Below are positions 23,471-35,569 of a stretch of DNA of 64,000 bases, piece by piece. The notes under the pieces were generated by a model. That model ran no database searches. It saw nothing but the letters and a program-made list of their open reading frames with translations, and was not told the origin of the DNA. Both the position numbers and the translations under genes were made by a program. Position 1 is the stretch's first letter; each line of letters begins with the position of its first letter. Source of the stretch: Paguma larvata (taxonomy: Eukaryota; Chordata; Mammalia; Carnivora; Viverridae); assembly GCA_030068075.1 (NCBI GenBank), contig CM057843.1:10682001-10746000 (forward strand), given 5' to 3'.

Positions 23471-24284
23471 TGGGACGAGAGGGACCGAGGCCGGTCTTCA
23501 CTGGGTGCCGTGCCGTAAGCCAGTGCTTGGCTCGGAACGGATCAGTTAGTTCCCTCTTTTCTTCCTCACTGCCCCTGCCTCTGAGTTCATTCCTGTGCAC
23601 AGGGGGTTGGGCCCAAGGCTCCCTGGGCCCTGGGGTGCTGTGGCAGGGGGGTGGCAGAAGTATTCTGGGGAAGGTGTCCTGGGGAGCTGGCCTGTAGGAG
23701 TGGGTGTGGTAGGGTGGGGTGAGGGCTCAGCTAAATGACTCATTGGCTCAGGAATGAGATGAGCCCGAAGCAGGTGCAGGAGGGAACAGGGAAGATGTCG
23801 AAGAGGCAGGAGCCTTGCTCTGGGTACCTTTCCCCAGGGGCAGGGAGACCAGTTACCTACCAGAATCTTAAGAGTTGGAAGGGACATTGGCAGCCTTCTC
23901 TGCAGCCAGGATTCTCCCTGGCTCCTACAACTGTGTGCACCTTCTAGAACTCTGCCCTTCTCTCCCCACCCCTCGTGACTTCCAGCATCATTTCAAGCCC
24001 CCAGGGACGGACCCACACCAAAGCCTTCTCTGACCTAAGTTGAGCTGCGCCCTCTCCAGCCCCTGGGGACATCTCCTGAAGCTCAAGCAGGAGCAGAGTG
24101 GGGCTGGGCTGGGGAGAGGGGGTAGGCCACGTGCTGGTGGTGGGCTGGGTCAGAGGAGGGAAGGCGGGGACAAGATGAGCTTCTTGCGTGGGGCTGAGCA
24201 GGTGCTGGGGTACTTTTCACGCTGTCAACTAAAAGGCTGGGGGTCTTCGTTTCGCCCTCCTCGGGACAGAGTATCTACACCACA

Positions 24285-24425
24285 GTCCTGTTCTAAAACA
24301 CCTTGCAAAGTGGGTCAGATCTCTCCATTCCACAGTAATGGAAACTGAGGCTCAGAGGCCGAGTAACCAGCTCACCCAGCTTGTAGCAGCAGGGCCGTGA
24401 GTTAAAACCTTGTCTGCCACATACC
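24285..24425 (-). mobile_element. MIR relic, antisense
   Basis: ATGGAAACTGAGGCTCAGAG and CAGGGCCGTGAGTTAAAACC. Confidence 0.7.
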
Positions 24426-26535
24426 GAATCTGGGGCTCCCCCACAGCACACTGCCTTTTTTGGAGGGATTAAAAAAATTCATTCCTCTCCTTCTGAGCCA
24501 GGGACGTTGCTTTCTGCCCAAAGCTGGAATGGGACCGAGGGTTATTAAATGTAATATGTTAATAAAGAGACTGCGATACCCAGGTGCGCCGTGGGCTGGG
24601 CTCCGGGGCCTGGCCCCTCGCTCCGCACACTTGCGCCCTTGTTAATGGCACAGCACTCTGGCGCCTCCGGGCCCTGAGCTGTGGAGGCCAAGTGCATCTC
24701 TCCAAGCCATTTGCTTTATTTATTTTTAATTTTTCTTATGGGATAACCATAGGTCATGTGGACTGCTCTCTTTCTTAAAGCACATTCAAAAATTTATTTT
24801 TTAACCAAAGAAATGCATGTAATGATTCTTAAAAAAAAATAAAACACCTCAGGCTGTTTGTGAAAGAAAGCAGTTCACTGTGCCTCTGTCCTCCTCGTGC
24901 AAGCCCCACCTGGAAAGGAGACACTGTTTCAGGTGGTTCTTCAAACCTTTGAGCGGAATGACGTTTCAGGATCTGTGGGGTTCACGTGAATGCCTTTACA
25001 GTCGCAGGCACCTGCTGTCTTTCTTTTCCTTTGTTCTCATTCTCCTTATATATAGGGCTTCCCAGTTCACAGATGAGAACACTGAGGCCCCAAGGGCACA
25101 GGGGCCTGCCTTCCATCCCACATCGCAGGCGGCAGCGTTGAGAACTCATTCAAAGATGGAAGGGCGGGATGTTTCCCGCACCCTGACTTTCCTGTGCTCT
25201 CAAGGGGGTCTCCTCTTACAACCTGCTGGCACGATTCACCCTTGGGAGGCACCCCTTGCTCTTATAACACACGACCACCAGCCCTGCGTTCCTAGGAAAA
25301 CGACGCTGGCGAAGGAGGGGTCAAAGGTCAGGGCTAGTCAAAGTGGAATAACAGCTCCGGGCGGACACCCAAATCCTGCAGTTCCTTGTTTGATCTTAAG
25401 GAAGTTGTCCAGCGTCAGCAGCAGCCCAGCAGCTGGGGTTGTAGCAGCAACAGCTACAGTGGTGCTCAGGCAGACAGACAGGGCCCCCACCCCCCGCCCC
25501 CGACTCGCAGGGGAAGGCACTGGTGGAAGATGATGGATTTCTTAAAGAGTCTTCTGGTGAGTATCCCAGGCTGTGGAGGAGGAGTACCTGTCCAGGCCCT
25601 GCTGCCCAAGCGGGTGGGTGGGGGAGGAGCCAGAGTCCCTTCTCCTTTTGCCTGGCGGAGAACCCCTGGTGGCTCTTGGCCTACCATGGGGCATGGAAGC
25701 CACCTGTCACTCAGGGGAAGGAGGGACAAAGACCAGGGACAGTGGGGACTGTGTGTGTGGAGGGGATTGTGGGAGGCCATGGGGTAGAGTTGGGGACAAG
25801 AGCCTCTCCTCCCTGGCCTGGAGATCTGAGAGGAGGTCCCGGCACGGGACGGGGCAGGACTCATCTCTGTGCAAGTCTGACGAGGCTTGTTGGCGCCGTG
25901 CCGGAGCCCGAGGGGCCCCGCAGCCACCTGCAGGCTGCGGTGCAGGCGGGGGTGCCCAGGGGAGAGAGGGAGGAGGGACTCTGTAGCTGGGCTTCCGCCT
26001 GGCCGTGCACACTTGGAGCTGGCCAGGCCTGCCCTGTAGGTCCAGCCCCCTCTCCCCTTTGTGCCTGGCGCCCCGGATGGCCCCGGCAGAGCTGTGCAGT
26101 TAGTGTGCACCAGGTAGTGGTGTGTGTGTCACATTCCTGGCTGGCCTGAGGAGCCAAGGTCTTCTCCTCGGAGGCTCCGTGGATCCCTCGTTTCCCTGTG
26201 CCAGGCCCTTTTACCGTCCTAGGGAACGTGGGAGGCCTAGACTGACTGGGCGAGGTCGGGACTGCTGGGCTCTTCCTCCCTCACAGAGCTGTCTGCTGCC
26301 GGCTGGGGTGGGCTGTGTTACCCTCCTTTCTTTAGGAGAGCTGGGAGTGACAGTTTAGGGACGAGTGTGGGCAGTGATAGGACACTCATGTGGAGGTGGG
26401 GCTAAGGAGTCCCCCACATCTGAGGCCATGCCACTATTAGCTCCACGAGAGGGGGTGAGCGTGGTGACCCTGCTACTGAACAGAAATGGCCTGAACCCTC
26501 TGGACCTTGGCAGGGGTGTGAGTGCTATGTTGGAG

Positions 26536-26731
26536 TTTTTTTGTTTTGTTTTTTTGTTTTTAAGTTTACTTATTTATTTTGAGACAGACAGAGAAAGAGA
26601 ATGAATCCCAAGCAGGCTCCGCTCTGTCAGCACAGAGTCAGATGCGGGGCACGAGCTCATGAACCATGAGATCATGACCTGAGCTGAAATCAAGAGCTGA
26701 GGCCTCACTGACTGAGCCACCCAGACGCCCC
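26536..26731 (-). mobile_element. CanSINE, antisense
   Basis: T-rich tail, GATCATGACCTGAGCTG and head GAGCCACCCAGACGCCCC. An 8-bp duplication TGTTGGAG flanks it at 26528-26535 and 26732-26739. Confidence 0.88.
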
Positions 26732-26739
26732 TGTTGGAG

Positions 26740-27125
26740 GGTTTGAAGCTGGAGACCAATGTCGTCTGCTTTATCTTTCAGAAAGACCACATGGCTATCA
26801 TATGGGGAGCTGATTAGGGAGGCTCTGGTGTGGAGGCCGGGAGGCCGGGAGCCCGGTGAGGAGGCTGCTGTGTGGTCTTGCCGAGGGAGAGCGAGGCATG
26901 GTAGAGGCAGGGGGCTGCGGAGAAGTGCTCAGACTCGGGATATATTTTGACAGCGGACCTGCGGTCAGGTTGGAGGTGGGGAATGAGGGATAAAGAATCC
27001 AGTGATGACCCTGGAGATTTGTCCTGAGCTTCAGGATGGGCGGAGGAAGGCTTTTGAGGAAAAACGTTAATGGGAGTTCCGTTGGGCCTTGTGAAGTCTG
27101 AGATGCCCGTCAGACGTGTGTGAGA
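26740..27125. repeat. Ancient dispersed repeat, same group
   Basis: AAAGACCACATGGCTATC, GCGAGGCATGGTAGAGGCAG and GTGAAGTCTGAGATGCCCG suggest the family of 16830-17225. Confidence 0.4.
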
Positions 27126-27325
27126 TGTGGAGTTGGCAAACCCGGATAGATCTGGACTTGAATCTGGGTTCTGCCTTTACTGGGTGTTTACTCTGGACGG
27201 GTTGGTTCACCACTCTGACCCTTCCACCCTCTCACCCACTCCCTGGGCACTTATGAGGCTGCCGTGGTGGCATTTGTAAAGTGCTTGATTCCGCGCCTGG
27301 TACATCATGGGTGCCCGACAGAGGA
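27125..27325 (+). mobile_element. MIR relic, sense
   Basis: TGGACTTGAATCTGGGTTCT, then TTTGTAAAGTGCTTGATTCC and CGCGCCTGGTACATCATGGG. Confidence 0.7.
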
Positions 27326-27782
27326 CACCTTGGGGCTTCCTAAAATTTTGCTTCTATCATCCCATTTTCCCGCTCAGGGACATTCCTATTGGCTTCCTAT
27401 GATACAAGGCAGAGCTTGGAACTTACATCTCGTGGGCTGATTTGGCCACATCAGAGTTAATACCTGTTCTTCTCAAATTTTTCCAAAAAGTAGAAGAGGA
27501 AGGAAAGCTTCCAAATGCATTCTATAAGGCCAGCATTATCCTGATGCCAAAACCAGCCAAAGACACCACAAGAAATCTATAGGCCAGTACCCCTGGTGAA
27601 CATCGATACAAAATTCCTTGACAGAATGTTAGCAAACGGCATACAGCCATGCATTAGAAAGATCATTCACCACAATCACGTGGGATTTATTCTGGAGATG
27701 CAAGGATAGTTCAATAATCGCAAATCAATCGACGTGATAAACCACATCAACAAAAAGAAGGATAAAAATCCTTCAGCATAGT

Positions 27783-28001
27783 TGGGGCGCCTGGGTGGCT
27801 CAGTTGGTTAAGCGTCCGACTTCGGCTGAGGTCATGATCTCGCGGTCTGTGAGTTCGAGCCCCGCGTCAGGCTCTGTGCTGGCAGCTCAGAGCCTGGAGC
27901 CTGCTTCGGATTCTGTGTCTCCCTCTCTCTCTGCCCCTCCCCCACTCATGCTCTGTCTCTCTCTGTCTCAAAAATAAAATAAAACATTAAAAAAAATTAA
28001 A
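27783..28001 (+). mobile_element. Young CanSINE, sense, nested in L1
   Basis: Near-consensus head GGGGCGCCTGGGTGGCTCAG, boxes AGGTCATGATCTCGCGGTC and GTTCGAGCCCCGC, CT-rich body and A-rich tail. Perfect 19-bp duplication AAAAATCCTTCAGCATAGT at 27764-27782 and 28002-28020. Low divergence and intact flanks suggest recent insertion. Confidence 0.96.
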
Positions 28002-29169
28002 AAAAATCCTTCAGCATAGTAGAGAAATATGAAAACCCATAGCTGACATCATACTCAGTGGTGAAAAGCCGAGAGCTTTTCCTTTACAATCAGGAATAAG
28101 ACAAGGATGTCCTAGCTTGACACTTTTATTTGACATAGTACTAGAAGTTCTAGCCAAAGCAATCAGACCAAAAAAAAAAAAAAGAAAAAAAAAAAGGTAT
28201 CCAAAATGGTAAAGAAGTTAAATTGTCACTATTTGCAGATGACATACATAGAAAATCCTAAACACTCCACTGAAAAACCACTAGAAGTAATGAATGGATT
28301 CAGTAAAGTCACGGGATACAAAATTAATACCCAGAAATTGGTAGTGTTTCTATATACTAATAACAAAGTAACAAAAAGAGAATTTAAGAAAACAATCCCA
28401 TTTACAGTTGAACCAAAAGAATGAAATACCTAGAAATAAACTTAACCAAGGAGGTGAAAGTCCTCCAAAAATGATAAAACACTGATGAAAGAAGTTAAAG
28501 ATGACACAAACAAGCGGAAAGACATTTCGTGCTCACGGATTGGGAGAATTGATGTTGTTAAGATGTCCTTATCACCCAAAGCAATCTACAGATTCATTTC
28601 AATCCCCGCCAAAACGCCAACAACATTTTTCACAAAGCTAGAACAAATAATTCTAAAATCTGTGCGGAACCGCAAAAGACTCCAAATAGCCAAAGCAGTC
28701 TTGAAAAAGAACATAACTAGAGGTATCACAATTCCAGAATTCAAGATATACTACACAACTGTAGTAATTAAAACAGTGTGGTACTGACACAAAAATAGAC
28801 ACATAGATCAATGGAACAGAATAGAGTCCAGAAAGAAACCCACATTTTATGGTCAATTAATCTATGATAAAGGAGACTGAGAATATACGATGGAGAAAAG
28901 ACAGTCTTTTCAATAGTGTTGGGAAAATTGGACAGCCGTATGTAGAAGAATGAAGCTGGACGACTTTCTTACAGCTTACACAAAAATAAACTCAAAATGG
29001 ATTAAAGACCTACTGTGAGACCTGAAACCATAAAAATCCTAGAAGAGAACGTGGGCAGTAATTTCTCTGACATTGACCACAGCAACATTTTTCTAGACAT
29101 GGCTCCTATGGCAAGGGAAACAAAAGCAAAAGTAAACTGTTGGGACTACATCAAAATAAAAAACTTTTG

Positions 29170-29385
29170 GGGCGCCTGGGTGGCTCCGTTGCTTAAGTGT
29201 CTGGCTTCAGCTCAAGTCATGATCTCTCAGCTTGTGAGTTTGAGCCCCGCGTCAGGCTCTGTGCTGATGGCTCAGAGCCTGGAGCTGCTTTGGAGTCTGT
29301 GTGTCTCTCTTTCTCTGCTCCTTGCCCGCTCGCACTCTGACTCTCTCTCAAAAATAAATGATAAAACATTACAAAAAATTAAAAA
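29170..29385 (+). mobile_element. CanSINE, sense, nested in L1
   Basis: Starts GGCGCCTGGGTGGCTCCG and ends in AAAAATAAATGATAAAACATT plus an A tail. 12-bp duplication AAAAAACTTTTG at 29158-29169 and 29386-29397. More diverged than the copy at 27783. Confidence 0.93.
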
Positions 29386-29515
29386 AAAAAACTTTTGCAC
29401 AGCAAAGGAAACCATTGATAAAACAAAAAGTTTAGTGAATGAGAGAAGATATTTTCAAATGTTATATCTGATAAGTGATTAATATCCAACACCAAAAATA
29501 AAAGTTTAAAAACCC

Positions 29516-29700
29516 ATCCAATGGCTCAGCTGAGTGTCCGACTCTGGATTTCAGCCCAGGTCATGATCTCAGGGTTGTGGGACTGAGCCCCACATCTGGC
29601 CTGTGCTGAGTGTGGAGCTTGCTTGGGATTCTCTCTCCTTCTGTACCTCTCCCCTATTCATGCCCCCCCCCCACCTCTCAAATCAAAAACAAACAAACCA
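29516..29700 (+). mobile_element. Older CanSINE, 5'-damaged, nested in L1
   Basis: Reads ATGGCTCAGCTGAGTGTCCG, AGGTCATGATCTCAGGG, GAGCCCCACATCTGG, then a pyrimidine-rich body and CAAATCAAAAACAAACAAAC. The GGCGCCTGGG head is missing. No clear duplication. Confidence 0.82.
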
Positions 29701-31038
29701 CTCATACCCAACAGTCTGATGAAAAACGGGCAGAGAACCTGAACAGATATTTCTCCAAAGAACATGTACAGATGGTCAGCAGACCCATGAAAAGATGCTC
29801 AACTTCACTCGTCATCAGGAGACTGGAAATTAAAACCACAATGAGATGTCACTTTACACATGTCAGAATGGCTAGAAATAACAAGTGTTGGCAAGGTTAC
29901 GGGGAAAAACGAATCCTCATATATTGGTAGTGTGAATGCAAATTGATGCAGCCACTGTGGAAAACAGTGAAAGTTCCTCAAAAAATTAAAAATAGAATTA
30001 CCATATGATCCAGTAATTCCACTACTGGGTATTAACCCAAAGAATATGAAAACACGGATTTGAAAAGATATATGCACCCCTGTGTTTATTGCAGCCTTAT
30101 TTACAATAGCCAAGATACAGAAGCAGCGTGTCTGTTAACAAGCGGGTAAGGAAAGTGTGGTATATATGTATGCAGTGGAATATTCTGTAGCCGGAAGGAT
30201 GCGATTGTGCCATTTGAGACAACATGGACGGACCTAGAGGGTATTATGCTAAGTGAAATAAGTCAGACGGAGAAAAACAAATACATATGATTTTACTCAT
30301 AAGTGGAATCTAAAAAAACCCAATGAATAAACAAATGAAAGGCAGAACCAGACTTATGAAAACAAAGAGCAAGCTGATGGTTGCCATCAGTTTCGGGAGG
30401 GAGTTGCAGGATTGGGCAAAATGGGTGAAGGGGAGTGGGAGATACTGGCTTCTAGCTGTGGAATGAGTAACTCATGGGAATAACAGACACAGTGTAAGGA
30501 ATACAGTCAGTCACATTGTAATAGCGACGTATCAGGACAGATGGTAGCTACTCTTGTTGGTGAACATAGCAAAATGTATAAACTAGTCAAATCACTGTTG
30601 TACACCTGAAATAATAGAACTCAACTGTACTCAAATTAAAAAAAAAAATGTTTTGGCAGAACGTTTTCCCTTGAGTTTCCAGATCAGCTTTTCAATTCCT
30701 ACAAAGAATCCAAGTGGGATTCTAATAGAAGTTGCAATCTAGGTTGCTTTGGGTGATGTTGCTATCTTGAGAATGTTGTCTTCCGACCCATGAACAAGGA
30801 ATGTCGTACCCTTTATTTGTGTCTTTTTAAATTTCTTTCATCACTGTTTTGTAGTTTTCAGCGTACAAGTATTTTACCCCCTTGGTTAAATTATACTAGA
30901 TTTTTAAAAATGCTATTGCAAATGGAATGGTTTTCTTAAGTTTCTTTTCAGAATTCTCATTGCTCATATATAAAAACAACTGATTTTTTTTTGTTGAACT
31001 TGTAGTCTGCAGTTTTACATGTCCTTTATTAGCTTTAG

Positions 31039-31040
<2 letters not shown>

Positions 31041-31080
<40 letters not shown>
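31041..31080. repeat. (GT)20 microsatellite
   Basis: Twenty perfect GT units inside the antisense L1; likely length-polymorphic. Confidence 0.97.
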
Positions 31081-31082
<2 letters not shown>

Positions 31083-31713
31083 TCTTTGGATTTTTCTATA
31101 TTGGTTCATGCCATCTGCAAATTGACATTGTTTTCTTTCTTCCTTTCCAATTTGGATGCCTTTTATTTCTTTCTCTTGCCTATTTGCTTTGGCTAGAATT
31201 TTTAGTACACTGAATAGTAGTAGTGAGAGTGGCTATCCTTATTTGGTTCCTGGTCTTATGGATAAGTTTTTGGGTATGCTTTCAGTGTCATTGACAATGA
31301 CTTGGGTTTGTTAAAAAAAAAAGTCCTTTATCATATTGAGGAAATTCCTTTCTATTATTAGTTCCTTGAGTGTTTTTATTATTGGATTTTGTCAAGTGCA
31401 TTTTCTGTATTAGTTGAGATGATCATGTGCCCCTCCCCCATTCTATTAATATGATGTATTACGTTGATTTTCTTATGTTGAACCAACCTTGCATTCCTGG
31501 GATAAATCCCACGTGGTCATGCCACATGGCATGCTGTTCAATTTGGTTTGCCAGTATTTTGTTGAGGATTTTTGCATCTATATCTATCAGGGATATTGGT
31601 CTGTAGTTTCCTACCATTGTAGTTTCTTTGTATGGTTTCGATAATGAGTTAGGAAGCGTTCTCTCCTCTTCTATATTTTGGAAGAGTTTATGAAGGATTG
31701 GTGGTAATTCTTC

Positions 31714-31876
31714 CTCTTCCTCTTCCTCTTCCTCTTCTCCCTCCCCCTTCTCCTCTTCCTCTGCCCTCCTTCCTCTTCCTCCTCCTCCTCCTTTTTCTCC
31801 TTCTTCTTTTAAAGTAGGCTCTTCTTCTTCTTCTTCTTTTTTTTAAGTAGCTTCCAAGCCCAGCATGGAGCCCAGG
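31714..31876 (-). mobile_element. SINE fragment with expanded pyrimidine tail, antisense
   Basis: About 110 bp of (TTCCTC)n, (CCT)n and (TTC)n lead to TTTTTTAAGTAG and CCCAGCATGGAGCCCA, a CanSINE-like remnant. The block is bracketed by 12-bp copies of TGGTAATTCTTC at 31702-31713 and 31877-31888, so the whole tract entered as one insertion into L1 and then expanded. Confidence 0.75.
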
Positions 31877-32200
31877 TGGTAATTCTTCTTGAAATGTTTG
31901 TTACAATTTACCATGATGCCATCTGATCTTGGACTTTTTTTTGTTGGGAGGTTTTTGATTATTGAATCAACCTCTTTACTTAACCCTTCACTCCTACGTT
32001 ACTTGCCTGGTACCTGTAGTCATTAGCATTTGTGAATCCTGTCTTAGAGATTTAAATAGAATTCTGCCTTATTTTTTAAGATGTTCTGTAGGAACCCAGC
32101 ATCTTCCCATTCTTCCTGACGCTGTTCTATCTTTGCTCTGGCCAGGTTGGTCCCTGTCACACATCCCCCTCCATTAGGTACAATGAATTCCATAGGTTAG

Positions 32201-32345
32201 TGGTTCTCAGAGTGGCCCCTAGACTCAGTGTCACCTGGGGACTTGTTAGAAATGGAGATTCTCTAGCCAGGAATTAGAAACGTGGGGTGGAAGGTGGCTC
32301 GAAACCTGTTTTTCAACAAGCCTTTGAGGGACTTCTGTTGCGTTA
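32201..32345 (-). mobile_element. MER5-like hAT relic, antisense
   Basis: TAGTGGTTCTCAGAGTGGCC is the typical terminal sequence, followed by GGGGACTTGTTAGAAATGGA and TTTTTCAACAAGCC. Confidence 0.75.
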
Positions 32346-32734
32346 CAGTTGTCACAGGAAATAAAGAGCCTGGAGGCTCGGCCTGGGGTGACAGAGCTGA
32401 AGTAGGGTCTCCAGACGCCAGCAGCCGAGGAGCTGTGCTCATTTTGAGTTGGTAGGATGGGAGACCAAAGAAGGGAAAGAGGGGCAAGAAGGTAGGATGG
32501 GAGAGAAGGGGAGGGAGACTTGCTTGGAACAGTCCCTGTGCCTGGATGCAACTTCGTGGAGGCACCCGTTGGGGATAGGGTTGGCTGTCCAGGGTGAGGG
32601 GTGCAGTCTGTGGCCAAAGAGCAAACAGTACTTACTGGCATGAACACTGGTCTCTGCAGCCCAGACTCCTAGGCCCAAGACTCAGCCTCCACTGCCTGCC
32701 TCAGTCTCGGCTTGCTTGGCAGAGTAATCATTCT

Positions 32735-32830
32735 CTCGTTCAGCCAGTGTTTCTTGAGCATCTCCTATGTGCCAGGCAATTTTAGGCCCAAGGACATAGC
32801 AGTGAACAAAATCAAGAGCCTAACTGTGAG
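32735..32830. repeat. Ancient repeat fragment, same group
   Basis: TTTCTTGAGCATCTCCTATG, GTGCCAGGCAATTTTAGGCC and CATAGCAGTGAACAAAATCA. Confidence 0.5.
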
Positions 32831-34802
32831 GGTCTTCTGTTCCAGTGAACTACCCTTTGTCTTCTGTGGGGAATGTCCCTAGTGTTTTCCGCACGCTCCG
32901 CCAGCTAGGCTGGTGGCCAGCTGACCCCCTCATCCTGCCTGCGCTCTGGATGGGGACCTCGAGGCCAGGAGAAGAGTTAGGGCAGTGTGGCTTGTGCCGT
33001 GGTTTGGCCCACTGAGGGGGAGCATGTGTGCTCTGTGTTTCTAGCTCTCCCAACCTTCCAAAAATCTCTTCATAAAACTCTCCAGAAATCGCTTTCTTTT
33101 GCAATGTCTTCATCGCCCATGGGACGAGAAGCTCGCTCTGTTTCCCTCCTCCCCCGGCACCGCCCAGCCCGCATCTTCATCCCATTTTCCTGGGACCACC
33201 TTCTCCTCCATCTTTGTCTTGTTTCCATGTCTCTTGTTGCTGTCGACACGCCTTCGTCCCTTCCTTGTGTCCTAGATTCAGATAGGCGGGGACAAGGAGA
33301 CAGCTGCTACTGTGCACGAGTGTGTTCTGTGTTGGGTGCCGTGCCAGGCTCTGCAGACTGGCTCACGTTATCCCACCACAGCCCCACTCCAAGGCGCGGG
33401 TGCTCAGCCGACACCGTCCTGTGCTGTGAGCAGTGGGTGCGTGGTACCTCCCGGCAGGGGGTGTAGAAAGGCTGTTCGCGTGTAAACACGTCGTGTCTCC
33501 GGGAGGGGAGGAAAGGAGCTCAGAGGTAGGGCAGGTTGCCTAGCAGGGACCCGATGGGCAGCAGGTGGGTGGCAGCGAGTGTCCCTTCTCCAGTTAGGGT
33601 CGGGGAGGAGGAGGAGGGAAAGGCAGCTGTGCTGGTGGAGACCTCCCTAGCTGAGATATAGCAAGAAGGAAGGAACAGGCGGTCTGCAGGGAAAGGCTGC
33701 ATCCAGATGCAGAGCTGCTGTGGACCAGATGGAGGTAGGGCACAGGGCGGCGAGATGGGTGGCAGTGGGCTCCTACGCTCGCACACACCGTGCTTCTTCC
33801 TGGCTGCTTCTCCATCGCCTGGGCAGGGGACTGGCACCCGACTGAACAAGGAGGGGCACTGGGAGGATTTCTCAAGCCTGGCCTTGCAGGTCCCGTTTGC
33901 TTCTGCTCCTGCTGCCTTAGACCTTCTCCTGTGTTCCACCTCCGAGGACTCGCTTTGCCATGTTGGGAGGTGGAGAGGACAGGGGCCGAACCCAAACGCA
34001 CGCCTGGGGCCCCGTCTGTGATTTCCCTGGTTGAGCGCTGGCCCTCTGTGATGATCTCGCGGCGTACCTGACTGGCCGTTAGAGCGGAGCCCAAGGGGAC
34101 ACGCTGGCTGTGGCTTGGATTTGGGTGGCATCCGTTGTTGCTAATAATAAATGGGACAGCTGAGCGGATGCTATTGATGAGGCTGACTTACATTTCTCTG
34201 TGAAAATCCAATGCTGGCTTCCTGACGGAGGGGGATTCCCTTCGTGAGGATGCCACGGGCGGGACTTTGTTCTATCTTGAAGGGCCTACAGGACAGTGCT
34301 CGTGAGTCAGCGAGCCATTTATTGAGTGCATCCTGTGTGCTCTTGGCTGTGTGATGCAATCTCAGGGGTGTGGACGGCGGTAGGTCCGAGCGGCCAGAGC
34401 TGCTGTTCCAGGATGGCCTGAGTCACTCTGCTTCTGGGTGGAAAAAGAGACTTGCTCTTTGCCATGGCTGGACTGTCCCACTGGAAAGTTCAGTGAGTCA
34501 CCGAGAAGTGGGGCCGGCACAGCTGAGGCCGAGTTGCCACCGTTCTCTGCTCCTGGGCGCTGTCCACGCAGGAGTCGCGCCTAGTGCATTATTCAGGGCC
34601 GGGGCCGGATCTCAGCCCTGTCGGCTCCGCACCTGTGCCGGCCCTGGCATCCTCACTCGGGGACCGCAAACCCGTTTTTAACAGTCATCTAAACGCACTG
34701 CCTCCGGGAAGACTGGTAAAGCTGTTCTAAATCCGGAACTTTCCTAAAGCTTCCAGACCATCTCTCAAAAGGACACAGCTCACTTCCAGAGCAAGCTTTC
34801 TT

Positions 34803-35014
34803 TTTAATTTTTCTTAATGTTTATTTTTGCGAGACGCAGAGAGACTGCGAGTGGGGGAGGGGCAGAGAGGGAGAGGGAGACACAGAATCTGAAGCAGGCT
34901 CCAGGCCCCGAGCTGTCAGCACAGAGCCCGATGCAGGGCTTGAACCCACAAACTTCGAGATCATGACCTGAGCCGAAGTCGGACCATTAACCGACGGAGC
35001 CACCCAGGTGCCCC
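34803..35014 (-). mobile_element. CanSINE, antisense
   Basis: Full-length: TTTTTAATTTTTCTTAATGT tail, GGGGGAGGGGCAGAGAGG, GCTCCAGGCCCCGAGCTGTC and head GAGCCACCCAGGTGCCCC. Flanking duplication not obvious. Confidence 0.88.
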
Positions 35015-35059
35015 AACGACTACCAGCAGGAACCGCGCGCTCACCATGGACCAGGCTGT

Positions 35060-35225
35060 GGCCAAGTACTTCCTGTCCATGTCCTCTCTTCCTCCTCATG
35101 TGAGCCCTGAAGGACGGGACTGATTCTGCCTTCAGGTGAGGGAAGTAAGAGAGATCAAGTAACACGCCTCATGCCACACAGCCGGGCAGCAGCAGGCCGA
35201 CCGCGTCCCAGACCTGGCTTTGACC
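35060..35225 (-). mobile_element. MIR relic, antisense
   Basis: CTTCAGGTGAGGGAAGTAAG, AGATCAAGTAACACGCC and GCCACACAGCCGGGCAGC. Confidence 0.65.
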
Positions 35226-35569
35226 GCTGGCTTCTGTTGTCTCCTGCGTCCTTCTGTACGCAAACTTCTGTAGCTCTCTGTGGCCTCACAGGTTAAGCCT
35301 GGTCTCCTGGCACGTGGAGCCTCCCAGGCCTAGAGCCCAGCGCCTCTTCGCACTGACCTTCCGGATGTTGACCGAGAGGCCTGTCTGCCATCTTGATCCA
35401 CTCACGGTTCATTGAGCCCACATCATGCTTCTCCATCTATCCACCTTTGTCCACACAGTAACCACTGCCTGTAATGGCCTCTTCCCCCCTCTAGCACAGT
35501 GATTTCAAAGTGATTTCTGTTTATCCTTAAGGTCCAGCGGGGTCCTGCTTCTCGCAAGAAGCCTCCCTT

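Larger units (their letters stand above)
27455..30648 (+). mobile_element. 5'-truncated L1, sense, with three nested SINEs
   Basis: The sequence follows L1 ORF2 from within the reverse transcriptase region to the 3' end and a short poly(A) at 30638-30648. Landmarks are GCCAGCATTATCCTGATGCC, the reverse transcriptase active-site codons TTTGCAGATGAC at 28229-28240 and CTAAGTGAAATAAGTCAGAC. Frameshifts and stops break the frame, so it is dead. SINEs at 27783-28001, 29170-29385 and about 29516-29700 are inserted into it. Confidence 0.88.
30650..31985 (-). mobile_element. L1 ORF2 fragment, antisense
   Basis: The reverse complement follows L1 ORF2, with landmarks ACCAACCTTGCATTCCTGGG and AATTTGGATGCCTTTTATTT. 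It begins immediately after the poly(A) of the sense L1, so the two lie tail to tail. It contains a (GT)20 run at 31041-31080 and a pyrimidine-expanded SINE at 31714-31876. Confidence 0.85.

Noticed and set aside
25466..26149. Overlapping open frames of over 200 codons on both strands
   Set aside because: Both strands are open through the same GC-rich DNA. Composition is Pro/Gly/Arg/Ser-heavy, with no splice signals or family resemblance.
27783..28001. tRNA gene, from tRNA-like boxes
   Set aside because: The tRNA-like head belongs to a CanSINE with a CT-rich body and A-rich tail, flanked by target duplications.
28206..28787. L1 ORF2-like peptides as active reverse transcriptase
   Set aside because: Frames are broken by frameshifts and stops and the element is 5'-truncated. 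It is a dead copy.
27455..31985. Single L1 rearranged by twin-priming inversion
   Set aside because: The sense and antisense parts cover overlapping ORF2 and the poly(A) lies between them, so two insertions explain it better.
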